DNA of 64,000 bases from CAXMQZ01 sp963719055. Its GTDB lineage: Bacteria > Acidobacteriota > Thermoanaerobaculia > Multivoradales > JAHEKO01. Shown here piece by piece: positions 8,140 through 18,395 of the stretch. The stretch covers positions 1 to 64,000 of the forward strand of contig CAVRAU010000019.1 in NCBI GenBank assembly GCA_963719055.1, written 5' to 3'. The stretch's first letter is position 1. Every line of letters begins with the position of its first letter. Position numbers and translations under genes: made by a program. A model generated the notes under the pieces. It did not search any database and was not told where the DNA came from. It was given only the letters and a program-made list of their open reading frames with translations.

Positions 8140-9534
8140 GACGAGAGCTTGCGGGGTTCCTCGTCGATCGGCTGGGGTGCCACCAGATCACGCTTGGTCT
8201 GCTCGGAGACCTTCAGCTCCTCGAGGCGGCGTCCCATGGGGAGCAGGCGGCGATCGAAGGAGCCCACGGCGTCGTTGTAGGCCTTGAGGGCCACCCCCAG
8301 CCCCTTGCCCAGCCGTTCCAGATCGTCGCTGAACTTCGCTGCCCGTTGATAGAGGTCGCGGGCGATCGCGGCGATCGCCTCGGCGTTTTCTGCCAGTGAT
8401 CGCTGTTGCCAGTAGATGGCCACGGTCCGCAGTAGAGCGACCAGGGTCGTCGGGGTGGCGATGAGCACCTTGGAACGCAGGGCGTCGACCTGGAGGTCGG
8501 GATCCTGGGCGAAGGCGGCGCTCAGGAACTGCTCCCCGGGCAGGAACATCACGACCAGATCCAGATCCGAGTTCAAGGTCTCGGCATAGTCGCGGCCGGC
8601 CAAGGTCTTGATGTGCCCTCGCAAGGCCTTGACGTGGCGGTCGAGCGCTGCCTTGCGCAGGGTCTCATCCGTGGCCTCGGCCGCCGCCAGAAAGTCGGTC
8701 AGCGGCGCTTTGGCGTCGACCGCGATCTGGCGCTGCCCCGGAAGGCGGACCGTCATGTCGGGTCGTCTTGCCGTCGGCAATGGCGGTTTGTTCGTCGAAG
8801 TCACAGTGCTCGGTCATGCCGGCGAGCTCGGCCACGTTGCGCAGGGCGATCTCACCCCAGCGCCCGCGGACCTGAGAGCTCTTCAGGGCGGTGGTCAGGG
8901 ATGCGGTCTTCTCTTGCAGACCCTGGGTGGCCTGCGCCAGCAGCTGTACCTGCTGATCGATACGGGAGTAGGCATCGACACGGGCTCTTCTCGATCTCAT
9001 GGGATTTCTCATCCAGCGACTTCAAGGTGATCTGCAGGGGTTCGAGAAGAGTCTCGACCGCCTTTCTTGCGCTCTTCGAGCTCCGCTTTGGATCGCTCTT
9101 CGCTGGTGGCGAATCTGCTGCTCCGCGAGATTGAGAAACTGCTTGCTGCTGCCGGCAAGGGCTTCTGCGGCCAGGGCCTTGAAGTTGTCCTCGAGCTCTT
9201 TCCTCGAGCGCTCCCTGAAATCCTTGAGTTCGTTGATCAGGGCTTCAGCCTGCTCCGCCTTTTCCTGGGCCACCGCGGATTCTCGATCGACGCGGGCGAG
9301 CTCGACACGAACCTCGTCGAGCTCACTCTCCAGCTCCTGACGTCGCTCCTCTTCGAGACGAGCCTCAGCCTCGGCAGCAGAGAGGCGTCCTGTCGTCTCG
9401 AGGAGCTCCGTCTGCGAGCGGCGGGAACGCACCACAGAGGCGATTGCAAATCCCACCAGCGATCCCACAGCAAGCCCGACAAAGAAGACGACCAATAGTT
9501 CGACTGTCACCAGTTCTCCTCCGAAGAAGGCCAT
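8136..9534 (-). CDS. rmuC: RmuC family DNA recombination protein, frameshifted
   Basis: The pieces together make one RmuC-like protein of about 465 residues. It has an N-terminal membrane segment (about residues 9-32), a long Glu/Arg-rich coiled coil, then the RmuC nuclease-like core with RGRWGEIALRNVAELAGM and AVDAKAPLTDFLAA. Frame changes near 9.06, 8.99 and 8.77 kb break it. Each piece continues the family sequence, so I read one gene with indel errors. RmuC homologues limit inversions at repeats, possibly by cutting DNA. Confidence 0.85.
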
Positions 9535-9595
9535 ACTACTACCGGACTCTGTCAGCCACTGTCAGGGGTCTGGAGGGTGGTCTTGGAGGGTGGGC

Positions 9596-9671
9596 TGGTG
9601 GAGCAGAGGGGATTCGAACCCCCGACCCCCACGTTGCGAACGTGGTGCTCTCCCAACTGAGCTACTGCCCC
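9596..9671 (-). tRNA. tRNA-Ala (CGC anticodon)
   Basis: 76 nt including encoded CCA. The acceptor stem GGGGCAG/CTGCTCC contains the G3-U70 pair that marks alanine tRNAs. The anticodon stem CCACG/CGTGG encloses TTCGCAA, giving anticodon CGC (codon GCG). D-arm and TTCGAAT T-loop are normal. A -10-like TACAAT (complement of 9694-9699) lies upstream. Confidence 0.96.
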
Positions 9672-9710
9672 ACACCTGAAACTCAGGCAGCGCATTGTAG
9701 CGCGAAATGC

Positions 9711-11105
9711 CTACCAGGGCACGGACTCGCCGGTGACGGGTAGAAAAGGCCGCTTCAGACCGGTCTGATGCAGTGTCGCGGATAGCGTTTTGCGCGGCGG
9801 GTCCTCGCCGTGATTGAGAAAAACACGTTGGGGTTGGCCCGGCAGCGCGGCGACCCAACGCAGGAGCTCTTCCTGATCAGCATGGGCTGAAAGACCGTGC
9901 AACTGGCTGATCTCCGCCCGTACGGGCACCGGGTCACCGTGAATGGCCACCATTCGAGCTCCGCCTACCAGGGCACGTCCGCGGGTTCCCGCCGCCTGGT
10001 AGCCGACGAAGACCACCGACGTTCGCTCGTCACCGAGGCGGTGTTTGAGGTGGTGGACGACGCGTCCGCCTGTGGCCATGCCACTGGCCGCGACGATGAC
10101 CGCCGGCTCTCGCCGGTCGTTGAGGGCCTTGGATTGCTCGGCGCTGCGACAACGCTCGAACCGATCCGGATCCAGGGGATTGAGGTGTTGCTCCACCAGC
10201 TCTTTGAGATCGTCGTCGTGTTCCGCTTCGGCCTGCCGATAGAGGTCGGTGGCCTTGATCGCCATGGGACTGTCCAGAAAGACATCTCTGGGGTCGAGCA
10301 CACCCTCGTTGACCAATTGCGAGAGATGGTAAAGCACCTCCTGGGTGCGGCCCAGGGCGAAGGCCGGGATGATGACCGTGCCGCCCCGGTCGAAGGTACG
10401 CTGAATGACGCGGCGGAACTCGGCTTCGGGATCGGTCTCCTTGTGGCGACGATCGCCGTAGGTGGATTCGAGAACCAAGGTGTGAGGCGTCTCGATGGGC
10501 GGCTCCGGGTCCTTGATGATGGGCACGTCGTAGCGGCCCACATCACCCGAGAAGACCCAGGTTCTCCTCTCACCGTCGCTGCCCTTCGCTCTGATCTCGA
10601 GTGTGGCGGCTCCCAACAGATGTCCGGCACGACGGAATCGCACGTGGATTCCCGGCACGATCTCGTGTCTGTCGTCGAAGTTCAGGGGTTTTAGCATCTT
10701 GATCGCTTTGCGAGAATCTTTGGCTGTGTACAGCGGCTCCGGGTCCTCGTGGTGGCTGTAGCCCTTCTTGCGGGCGAAACGAGCCTGCTCCTCCTGCAGG
10801 TGACCGGCGTCCTGAAGAATCAGCGAGATCAATCCACGACTGGGACGAGTGCAGTAGATGGGTCCTTCGAATCCCTTGACAACCAAGCGCGGCAGCAGGC
10901 CCGTGTGGTCCAGATGGGCGTGGGTCATCACGACGGCCTTGAGATCGTGGGGCTCGAAGAGGAACCAGCGCCAATTGCGCTGCTTGAGCTCCTCGTCTCC
11001 CTGATAGAGACCGCAATCGACGAGAATCCCGGTGTCGCCCCATTCGAGGTACGAACAGCTTCCCGTCACCGATCCGCAGGCTCCACAGAACGTCACTTTT
11101 CCCAT
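9711..11105 (-). CDS. Beta-CASP metallo-beta-lactamase RNase
   Basis: 464-aa protein with an N-terminal metallo-beta-lactamase fold, a beta-CASP insert and a C-terminal RNA-metabolising domain. The zinc motif reads THAHLDHTG, with later ligand regions RRAGHLLGAA and FSGDVGRYD. The end contains SQLHGLSAHAD, typical of the CPSF-73/RNase J-like exonuclease group. The start at 11105 is preceded by a GGGGAAAGGA ribosome binding site; the longer open frame upstream is antisense to the next gene. The probable role is RNA processing or decay in the cytoplasm. Confidence 0.93.
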   Translation of the reverse strand: MGKVTFCGACGSVTGSCSYLEWGDTGILVDCGLYQGDEELKQRNWRWFLFEPHDLKAVVMTHAHLDHTGLLPRLVVKGFEGPIYCTRPSRGLISLILQDAGHLQEEQARFARKKGYSHHEDPEPLYTAKDSRKAIKMLKPLNFDDRHEIVPGIHVRFRRAGHLLGAATLEIRAKGSDGERRTWVFSGDVGRYDVPIIKDPEPPIETPHTLVLESTYGDRRHKETDPEAEFRRVIQRTFDRGGTVIIPAFALGRTQEVLYHLSQLVNEGVLDPRDVFLDSPMAIKATDLYRQAEAEHDDDLKELVEQHLNPLDPDRFERCRSAEQSKALNDRREPAVIVAASGMATGGRVVHHLKHRLGDERTSVVFVGYQAAGTRGRALVGGARMVAIHGDPVPVRAEISQLHGLSAHADQEELLRWVAALPGQPQRVFLNHGEDPPRKTLSATLHQTGLKRPFLPVTGESVPW

Positions 11106-11195
11106 ATCGATTTCGTCCTTTCCCCTTTCAGTCCGTGAAGTGATGGTATACCGTTTATACTTGAGATTGGCGTAGGTTCTCGCCAGGAGGTAGAG
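11106..11195. promoter_or_regulatory. Divergent promoter region
   Basis: This 90-bp spacer between divergent genes holds a GGTATACC palindrome (11145-11152) and a TATACT -10-like hexamer (11156-11161) facing the DUF883-like gene. No convincing -35 element is visible on either strand. Confidence 0.3.
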
Positions 11196-11600
11196 ATGAC
11201 GGATAACGTGAAGGATTTCGACGCAGGCAAAGACAAACAGGCTGAGGATGCGCAGGGCGCCAAGGTCAAGGTCGGCGAGCAGTTGGACAAGGCCAGAGAG
11301 AAATTCACCGAGGTGGCAGGTGAGGTAGAGAAGAAGGCCAAAGCCATCGGCGGCAGCGCCGGCAAGGCTTCCAAGCAGGTCAAGGAGTCCGCTGAGAAGG
11401 CCTCCGCGGTGGCCAAGGAGAAATACAGCGTCGCCAAGGAGAAGGTCACTGTCGGGTATGAGAAGGCCCGCAAGGATATGGATACCCTGGTGGAGGATGT
11501 CAACGAGTACACCCGCGACAATCCAGGCAAAGCGGTACTGATTGCCGCCGGCGTCGGTTTCGTGTTGGGTATGCTGATCCGGCCTCGCCGACACGATTGA
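11196..11600 (+). CDS. DUF883 (ElaB/YqjD)-like membrane-anchored protein
   Basis: 134-aa protein with a long Lys/Glu/Ala-rich amphipathic helical region followed by one C-terminal membrane segment (AVLIAAGVGFVLGMLI) and a basic tail. This layout matches ElaB/YqjD proteins, tail-anchored inner-membrane proteins linked in E. coli to stationary phase and ribosome binding. A second small hydrophobic protein follows 46 bp downstream. A GGAGG lies before the ATG. Confidence 0.8.
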   Translation: MTDNVKDFDAGKDKQAEDAQGAKVKVGEQLDKAREKFTEVAGEVEKKAKAIGGSAGKASKQVKESAEKASAVAKEKYSVAKEKVTVGYEKARKDMDTLVEDVNEYTRDNPGKAVLIAAGVGFVLGMLIRPRRHD

Positions 11601-11646
11601 GGTTGCGGCGCGTTGGTGAACAGGTCAACGGCAGGAGCCAACTTCC

Positions 11647-11901
11647 ATGGATGAGATCCGGTCCCCCTACGGGGAAGATTCCTTCGCGGCGGACGACGTG
11701 GTCGACGAGTTGATGCCATCGCAGCTCGATTGGCAGCATCTGGTTCGGCGGTATCCGTTGGCGGCGCTTGGACTGGCGACCCTCGGCGGGTATGTGCTCG
11801 GGCGACACCGCGGCCGGGAAATCCTCGAAGCGTTCTCGTTGTTCGCCGCGGATTCGGTCTCGGAGCAGGTCAACACTCTGCTGGGAAAAGAAGTCCTCTA
11901 G
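11647..11901 (+). CDS. Small hypothetical protein with Gly-rich hydrophobic segment
   Basis: 84 aa. An acidic N-terminus is followed by a short hydrophobic stretch (PLAALGLATLGGYVLG) and basic residues, then an amphipathic end. I do not recognise a family. The layout resembles short helical membrane-associated proteins that often accompany DUF883 genes. Translation would start 46 bp after the preceding gene. Confidence 0.6.
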   Translation: MDEIRSPYGEDSFAADDVVDELMPSQLDWQHLVRRYPLAALGLATLGGYVLGRHRGREILEAFSLFAADSVSEQVNTLLGKEVL

Positions 11902-11952
11902 AGGTCCGCAGGCTCTTGACGGGTTGGACCCGCGGGGCTACCAGGACCCTGG

Positions 11953-12804
11953 ATGGAAAGCGTGCGCCAGATCTGCCACATCTCCGATGTCCACTTCGGG
12001 CCTCCTCATCTAGAGGAGTTGTCTAGCGGGCTGCTCGGCTTTGTCGAGACCCGGCGTCCTGATCTTCTCGTCCTTTCGGGCGATCTGACACAACGGGCCA
12101 AGCCTCACCAGTTCCGGCAGGCCAGGGCATTCATCGATAGCCTACCCGTGCCCTCGCTGGTAGTCCCCGGCAACCACGATGTGCCGTTGTACAGATTCTG
12201 GGAGCGCTTCGGCCGACCTTTTGGCACCTATCGCAGGCACTTCGCCGATGAGCTCGAGCCAGTTTTCGAGGACGAGGAACTCTTGGTTGTCGGCATCAAC
12301 ACCGCTCATGGCCGCACTTTCAAGAACGGCCGCTTCACACCTCAGCGCCTCTCCGAAGTGACGGATCTGCTGGATGCTGCGCCCGCCGGGGTCTTCAAGG
12401 TGGTGGTGGCTCACCACCATGTGATCCAGCCTCCCTGGTTCGACAGACAGCCCGTGGCCACCAATGCCTGGGAGGCCATGGACATCTTCACTCGCCACGG
12501 AGTGGATCTGGTTCTCTCCGGGCACCTGCACCAGTCGTTCATCGGCAACTCGGAGGAGTTCTATCCCAAGGGCCGTCCGCCGGTGGTGATTCTGCACTCC
12601 GGGACGACTACCTCCAATCGCGGCCGCGCTGGGGAGCGCGACAAGAACACCTGTAACTGGATTCGAATCGATGAGAAGTCGCTGCTGGTCTCCCACTATC
12701 GATGGGAGCCGACGCTCAGCAGATTCGCAGAGCATAGCCGCCACTGGTATCCACGACACAACCGTCAGACATACAACCTGGAAGGGTTGCAGGTCGAGGT
12801 CTGA
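11953..12804 (+). CDS. Calcineurin-like metallophosphoesterase (Icc/CpdA type)
   Basis: 283-aa phosphoesterase with all five metal motifs in order: HISDVHFG, SGDLTQRA, VPGNHDVP, VAHHHV and SGHLHQS. This class hydrolyses cyclic nucleotides or other phosphodiesters in the cytoplasm; the substrate cannot be told from sequence. No signal peptide is seen. It lies 8 bp before the SpoIIE-type phosphatase gene and is probably co-transcribed with it. Confidence 0.92.
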   Translation: MESVRQICHISDVHFGPPHLEELSSGLLGFVETRRPDLLVLSGDLTQRAKPHQFRQARAFIDSLPVPSLVVPGNHDVPLYRFWERFGRPFGTYRRHFADELEPVFEDEELLVVGINTAHGRTFKNGRFTPQRLSEVTDLLDAAPAGVFKVVVAHHHVIQPPWFDRQPVATNAWEAMDIFTRHGVDLVLSGHLHQSFIGNSEEFYPKGRPPVVILHSGTTTSNRGRAGERDKNTCNWIRIDEKSLLVSHYRWEPTLSRFAEHSRHWYPRHNRQTYNLEGLQVEV

Positions 12805-12812
12805 AGGGGCGG

Positions 12813-13721
12813 ATGGTGAACGTGGTTGACCACCGCGAGAGTCTGCTCGACGAGCTCCGGAACTTCCAGGAGATCGCCACAACCCTCAAACCCAGTCCTG
12901 GCGAAATCCCCAGATTGGCCGGGGTGGATATCGGCGGGATCTCGATTCCTTTCAAGGAACCGGTCGGCGGGGACCACATCATCTACATCGACTTCAATCG
13001 GCGCTACGACCTGACCCGTCGAATCGAGGAGGCCGAGGCTGAGGGCGAGCTTGACCTGGCGGTAACCCTCCGGACTTGCCATCACCGTGCGGGTATTCTG
13101 CTCGCGGACGTCTCCGGACACCGCATCACCGACGCACTTGTCGCCGCAATGCTGCATCAGGCATTCTTGCTCGGTGTCTACTACGAGCTCGATTGGTTCG
13201 GCGAGATCACCACCAAGCTGTTCGAGAACATCAACCAGCGCTTCTACAGGACGACGAGTGTCAACAAGTTCCTGACAATGGTCTACGGAGAGATCTGGGA
13301 CGATGGTCGTTTCCGTTTTATTTCGGCGGGTCATCCTCGGCCCATGGTTTACTCGCGAGAGTTCGGTCGTTTTGTCGAGATCAGTGAGAAGCGTCTGGTC
13401 TCCTACCCGCCTGTCGGGATGTTTCCTTCGGATACCGCCGTGAACGAGCAGGTGGGACCGGGAACATTGGGCTACAAGATGCCCTACACGGTCAACGAGA
13501 TCGAGCTGCTGGCTGAGGGGGACATCCTTCTCCTCTACACCGATGGCCTGTCCGAGCACGCAGGTGGGAGGTACTTTCCGGGAATCCTGGAGAGTCGGTT
13601 GGCGGCGATCCAGGACCGTCCGGCCCTCGAGATCTGTCAGGCTGTGACCGAGGATGCCCTGACCTACGCCCCAGCCGAGGACGACATCAGCTTGGTCGTC
13701 ATCAAGAAGACACCGACTTGA
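12813..13721 (+). CDS. SpoIIE-type PP2C serine phosphatase, stand-alone
   Basis: 302-aa PP2C_SIG domain without an N-terminal sensor. Metal-binding regions are LLADVSGHR and LLYTDGLSEHAGG, with FRFISAGHPRP and PAEDDISLVVIKK completing the fold. An insertion around residues 65-90 separates the first strands. It probably dephosphorylates a STAS-domain protein, but no STAS or RsbW gene lies next to it; the nearest are at 2.1-2.9 kb. Confidence 0.88.
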   Translation: MVNVVDHRESLLDELRNFQEIATTLKPSPGEIPRLAGVDIGGISIPFKEPVGGDHIIYIDFNRRYDLTRRIEEAEAEGELDLAVTLRTCHHRAGILLADVSGHRITDALVAAMLHQAFLLGVYYELDWFGEITTKLFENINQRFYRTTSVNKFLTMVYGEIWDDGRFRFISAGHPRPMVYSREFGRFVEISEKRLVSYPPVGMFPSDTAVNEQVGPGTLGYKMPYTVNEIELLAEGDILLLYTDGLSEHAGGRYFPGILESRLAAIQDRPALEICQAVTEDALTYAPAEDDISLVVIKKTPT

Positions 13722-13722
13722 A

Positions 13723-14220
13723 TCAATCCGGATCGTGGCAGGCTTCGGGTTCTTGACGATGGTGACGGGGATCGAGGCGAGTTGCGCCACCTTCTCCGCT
13801 TTGGAGCCCAGGAGCAGGTGGGAGAATCCGGTGCGTCCCTGGCTACCCATGACGATCATCTGGGCATGGGTCTTCTCGGCGACTTCGAGGATGCGGGTCA
13901 CGGGAAGCCCGATCACGAGCTTGATGTCTGGGGATTGGAGTCCGGGCGTCTCTGGATGAGCTCGACGAAGTCGATCGACGAACTCGTCCATCATCTCGGC
14001 CGCAGCATCCTCCATTCGAACCAGATGCTTCTTCCACTTCTTCGAGTGCTTGTAGTACCCCGGGGCGGATTCGGGATCGTGGACCACGTGGAGTACCAGG
14101 AGAGGCGCTTTCATACACTTCGACATGCCGGCCGCCCAGATCAATGCCTGGGCCGAATACTCCGAGAAATCCACGGCGACGAGAATGGGTCTGGCCTTCG
14201 AGGCTCTTTTTTGGCGGCAT
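13723..14220 (-). CDS. Universal stress protein (UspA), frameshifted at both ends
   Basis: About 165-aa UspA-fold protein. PILVAVDFSEYS begins the fold and the nucleotide-binding motif reads GSQGRTGFSHLLLGSKAEKV. The ATG at 14220 has a near-perfect ribosome binding site (CCTCCCC at 14226-14232 on the plus strand), but is one base out of frame with the body. Shortening the six-base T run at 14207-14212 by one restores it. At the other end the continuous frame runs on, antisense to the phosphatase gene, while a one-base shift gives a stop at 13723. Both point to indel errors. The gene converges on the phosphatase. Confidence 0.82.
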
Positions 14221-14238
14221 GCGTACCTCCCCGTCAAC

Positions 14239-14622
14239 TCAAGGGTTGTAGGCGGTGGGAACAAACTCGTCGTCTTCCTGCAGCATACGCTCGAATATCA
14301 GGAACTCGTAGTACCCGCACTTGCGGGTGCCCGGGTAGTCCCGACAGATCTCGGGTCGGGCGTGGTAGATCGTGCACATTCTGCTCTCCTGATCGAGAAA
14401 CCGGCAAGCGGTGCCGTAGGTTTCGTCTTTACGATGTCGCAGAATGCGCTCGCCGGGCTCCTCGCCTTTCTTGGTGAACTTCTTGCGCGTCTGTTTGGCG
14501 CCCAGCCCGAAATGTCTGCCGAGCCGGCGAATGTCCTTGCTGTCGACGATGATACGAGGATAGGAGCAGCAGTACGCCGGACAATGGTCGCAGTCGTACA
14601 AGATCTTGAATCGTTTTCCCAT
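14239..14622 (-). CDS. YkgJ-type cysteine-cluster protein
   Basis: 127-aa protein of the YkgJ/UPF0153 type (putative zinc- or iron-chelating domain). Cysteines fall in CDHCPAYCC, ACRFL, CTIYHARPEICRDYP and KCGYYEF. The pattern fits an Fe-S or zinc site of unknown function. It sits immediately upstream of the universal stress gene on the same strand. Confidence 0.85.
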   Translation of the reverse strand: MGKRFKILYDCDHCPAYCCSYPRIIVDSKDIRRLGRHFGLGAKQTRKKFTKKGEEPGERILRHRKDETYGTACRFLDQESRMCTIYHARPEICRDYPGTRKCGYYEFLIFERMLQEDDEFVPTAYNP

Positions 14623-14648
14623 GGTGCGCGAATTGTAGCAGCGGCAGC

Positions 14649-15735
14649 TCAGCGTTCTGTGGCTTCTTCGCTTTTGTCCAGGCGCATCTGTCGCCGACGG
14701 GTCAGTCTCTCCATCCGCTGGTCGCGCAAGGCCGCGGCGGCTAGCCGTTGATCGACGATGCGATCGGATTCGTCGATGATCTCGACGCCGAGAACGGTCT
14801 CGGTGAGATCTTCGAGGGTCACCAGTCCGGAAACACCACCGTGTTCGTCGATGGCCATCGCGATGGGCTCACGCCGTTCGAGGATCTGACGCAATGCCGC
14901 GCCGACCGTAGCCATCTCCGGAATGAAGGGAATCGGATGCATCAGCTCAGCGAGTGCCGTCTCCTGACTCGTGCCGTCCGCCACCGCTTTCAGCACCTGT
15001 CGTTGCAGAACGTATCCAACAATATTGTCCTGATGGTCGCGGTAGAGAGGGATGCGACTGAAGGCCTCGGCTTCACGGTTGTCCAGGAGATCGCGGATGG
15101 TGGACTCTGCTTGCAGCATGAGCGTCACGGTTCTGGGTGTCATGACATCTTCGACTCTAACTTCGTCGAATTGCAGGAGATTCTCGAAAATCCGCGATTC
15201 GCCGGGGCTGATCACACCGTGAAGGGAGGCGGTGGCGACGGTGGCTGCCAGTTCGCTGCGAGAGAAGCTGGTGCTTCGATCCGCGGGTCAGGAACCGAGT
15301 CAGGAGTCGGGAAACGAGCAGCGCTGGCGTCATCGCCTTGGTGAGAAGCTGGAGCACCCAACCTACAACCCCGGAGAGCTGCCGCCAGTAGACCGCCCCC
15401 AGAGTCTTGGGAATGATCTCGGAGATGACCAGGATCAGGAAAGCGAGCAAGCCCGAGAACGCGCCTACCCAGACGTTGCCGAAGACTCTGGCGGCCTGCG
15501 CGCCGGCCAGAGTGGCTCCCAGGGTGTTGGCCACCGTGTTCAGCGTCAGGATGGCACTGATGGCGTCGTCGACCCGCTGGGTTCTGATCTCGAGAAGCAG
15601 CCTGGCACCCGAGTTGCCCCGTTGCATCTGCTCGTTGAGAGTTGAATTCCGCGAAGAGAGCAAGACTGCCTCCAACAGGGAGCACACGAAAGAGACTCCG
15701 ATAGCCAATGCGACGTAGGTAACAAGAAGGCTCAA
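14649..15735 (-). CDS. CNNM/CorC-type DUF21-CBS membrane protein, frameshifted
   Basis: About 362 residues in two frames that join near 15.2 kb. The N-terminal half is a DUF21 (CNNM) transmembrane domain with VISEIIPKTLGAVYW. The C-terminal half is a CBS pair with VEDVMTPRTVTLML and GGVSGLVTLEDLTE. A late CorC/HlyC domain is absent, so this is the short form. Members are linked to Mg/Co transport or resistance. The two halves are complete apart from a single frame change. Confidence 0.87.
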
Positions 15736-15755
15736 ATCAGGTCAACCACCCAAGA

Positions 15756-18220
15756 TCAGGAAAGTTTGAAAAGACGCCCGAGCAGCATCTGCAGAGGAAA
15801 TCTCTGCAAGGCTCCGGCGCCCGCGGCATGTTCGTCGTAGGTTGGCACATCGTCGGGCTCCCAGCCGGGACCCCAGACAAGGACAGGAGTCGGGTCGGCC
15901 GCGTGCTGACCACTCTCCGAGAGGGTAGCGTGATCGGAGGTGATGGCGATCTGTGTCGGGGCGTCCAGCTTCTCCAGCAGTTGGCCCAGCTCCTCGTCGA
16001 CTCGCTCCAGATACTGCGTCTTCAAATCTGGCCGCTGGTCGTGAGCTGCGATGTCGGCACCCTTGAGGTGCAAGACCACAAGATCATTGCCCTCGAGCGC
16101 CTTCCTGGCAGCCTCGAACTTGTGGTGTAGATCGGTGTCGAGATTGGCCGTCATGGTCTCATCGGTCAGGATACGGCCACCCAGCCAGCGGGTGAGACCC
16201 AGAATGGTTCGGTCGCCACTGATGCAGGTGATTCTCAGCGGCAGCCCGAATTCCTCCAGAGGCACCAGTCGATGAATGCGGCCGGCCCCCCGCGTGAGGA
16301 TGGTGTTGGCCGCTGGCAGCCCCTCCTTCTGGCGTCGTCGATTCACCGGGTGCCGGCGCAAGATGCGGCGAGCCTCTTGTTCGAAAAGCGCCAGGGCGGC
16401 AGCGGTGTGAACCGCGGCCTCGTTCTCGGGATCGTTCGGAGAGGGGGTCAGAGGCGGGCCGGGGATGGCGCTTTCACCCGGGTCGCTGCCCTGGATCGCC
16501 GAAGACAACCCCTCGCCGCGCAACACCACGGCCAACCGATGCTCGGTACCGGCCTGCACACGAATATCGACCCGGCCTGCCAGATCCCCAGGCAGGCTGA
16601 GCCGATCGATGGCCGCGGCCAGCTTCTTGGCGCCTTCCCTGATTCGCCCAGCGCGCCGATCGATCACTTGACCTGTGCCGTCGAGAGTCGCCAAGTTGGC
16701 TCGCAGGGCTATGTCGCCAGGGGACAAAGGGATTTCGGCTCCCAGGGCTTCCACGGGGCCCCTTTTCAAGGCGAGAGGCGTCTGGCCCAGAATCGCCAGG
16801 GTTCCGGCTGCCGTGTCTGCGCACGACGCCTGGCGCCACCGGGTCGGCCAGGCCCGACTGCCCTTCCCGAGCCAGCCGATCCAAGGTCGGTGTGCTGGCG
16901 GCCTGCATCGGGGTGCGATTGCCGAGAGCTCGAATGGGTCGGTCCGGCAGGCCATCGATGATCAACAGAAGCGTCGGGCCTGAGCGCTCTTGCCTGCTCC
17001 AGGCCTCGTGATCGATATCAGGAACGCTTTTCTCCAACCATCCAGTCACCACACGCAGGGTTTCCAGCACTGGGGGCTCGCCGTCGGACGTGTCCAGGAG
17101 TGGCCAGCCTTGCTGTTCAGCCTGCTGCAAGACATGCTCTTGAATCGACCGAATGGCGGTGAAGTTCTCGAGGTAGCGACCGGCGTGCCGGCGGCCAGCG
17201 CGCGAGCGGGCGATGAACCTGGCTCTGTGAGCTTCCTCGTCGAGCGTTCCCAGGACCAGAGGAATCTGATGGGCCGAGCCCTCTAGATCCGGAAACGGCA
17301 CGAGCCCAGGGAGCAGGTGCACACCCTCGACCACGATGCTCATATTCTCGGCGATGGCTCTTTCCACCACGGCCCGGACGCCCACACACACGCGGCGTGC
17401 CTGCTCTTCGTAGGAGCCGATGAGCCAGGGCTCGCCATCGGAGTCGCTGGCAGACCCAGACGGCCTATGCACGGGTGCTGCCTCGAAGCTCGAGCTGTGG
17501 AGAGCCGGCAGGATGGATGGCGTGAACACCATTCGCATCACCTGGCGAATGGTGTCCGTGGCGTTGAGTCGGTAGATCCGCAGCAGGGGAGCCAACTCGA
17601 GAGCCAGGGTCGATTTTCCCGTGCCGCTCGCGCCCGCGATGTAGATGACCAGGGGTCGGGGAAGCTTGTGAATCCGTCGAATGGTGCGATACCGCAGCGC
17701 GGTGCCAGAGCTTTCGGAGCGCTCGAGCAGATCTCCGACTTGCCGCGCCAGATCGCCGCTGGTCAGAGCAGTAGAGCCCATGGCGCTGAGCTCGGACTCG
17801 AGCTCGGTGACCAGTAGGTAGGCACGATCGAGGCCCACACCCGAAGCTTGGATGCTCCTGGCCAAGAGGCCCCTGGAGAAGGGCTGCGCCTGCCCCTCGA
17901 CCATAACCTGGAGATCGGAGACTCTCTTGACCGGCTCCAGTAGCTGAGAGGGGACATCGCCGTCGAACAGCCTCGTCGAGCTCCTCACGAATCAGCTCCC
18001 GCAATTCGACTGTGGAGACCTCGTCCCGGTCCGCGAGCTGGTCTCGCACCGTCTGGGCCATCGCGTAGGCCGCCTCGAATCCCAAACCGCGCAGCACCAG
18101 GTCATGGGTCACCATGCCGCGCAGGAAACGTCGTCGCCGGCCATCGGAAGAGACCACCAGGAGGGTCTTGCGTCGACCCTTACCGCTAGGTCCGGATCCT
18201 GAAGATGGGGTGTTGGTCAT
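15756..18220 (-). CDS. 2-phosphoglycerate kinase / phosphoglycerate mutase fusion with ATP-cone domains, frameshifted
   Basis: About 820 residues. Starting at ATG 18220: an ATP-cone-like domain (about 15-85), a second ATP-cone (about 95-180), a P-loop kinase with GASGTGKSTLALELA matching archaeal-type 2-phosphoglycerate kinase, then an alkaline-phosphatase-fold mutase. The mutase begins TLLLIIDGLPDRPIRALG and ends with ITSDHATLSESGQH, as in cofactor-independent (ApgM-type) phosphoglycerate mutases. Kinase and mutase are in one uninterrupted frame across their junction near 17.0 kb, so the fusion is real. Frame changes near 17.97 and 16.85 kb look like indels because both sides continue the family sequence. 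The kinase would make 2,3-bisphosphoglycerate and the mutase interconvert 2- and 3-phosphoglycerate (family knowledge). Confidence 0.85.
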
Positions 18221-18395
18221 AGTTGGCAGTACTTGCCCACCGCGAGGATGGGGGTCGGGTGATGAGATGGTGAAAGTGTATGGCCATTCCTCTATCCTGC
18301 ACAACCGCGGTATGCTTCGGCGATCTTGGAGCGCCAGCGGGGAGGCCAACTCATAACGGCGGATCCAATTCGGAGCCGCGGGCAACCCCCAGGGA

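Noticed and set aside
9549..9564. Two CTGTCA repeats resembling a PhoB box upstream of rmuC
   Set aside because: The repeats are 10 bases apart rather than 11, and rmuC has no phosphate link.
12765..13722. Extension of the universal stress frame to 499 aa
   Set aside because: The added part is antisense to the SpoIIE-type phosphatase gene; a one-base shift gives a normal stop at 13723.
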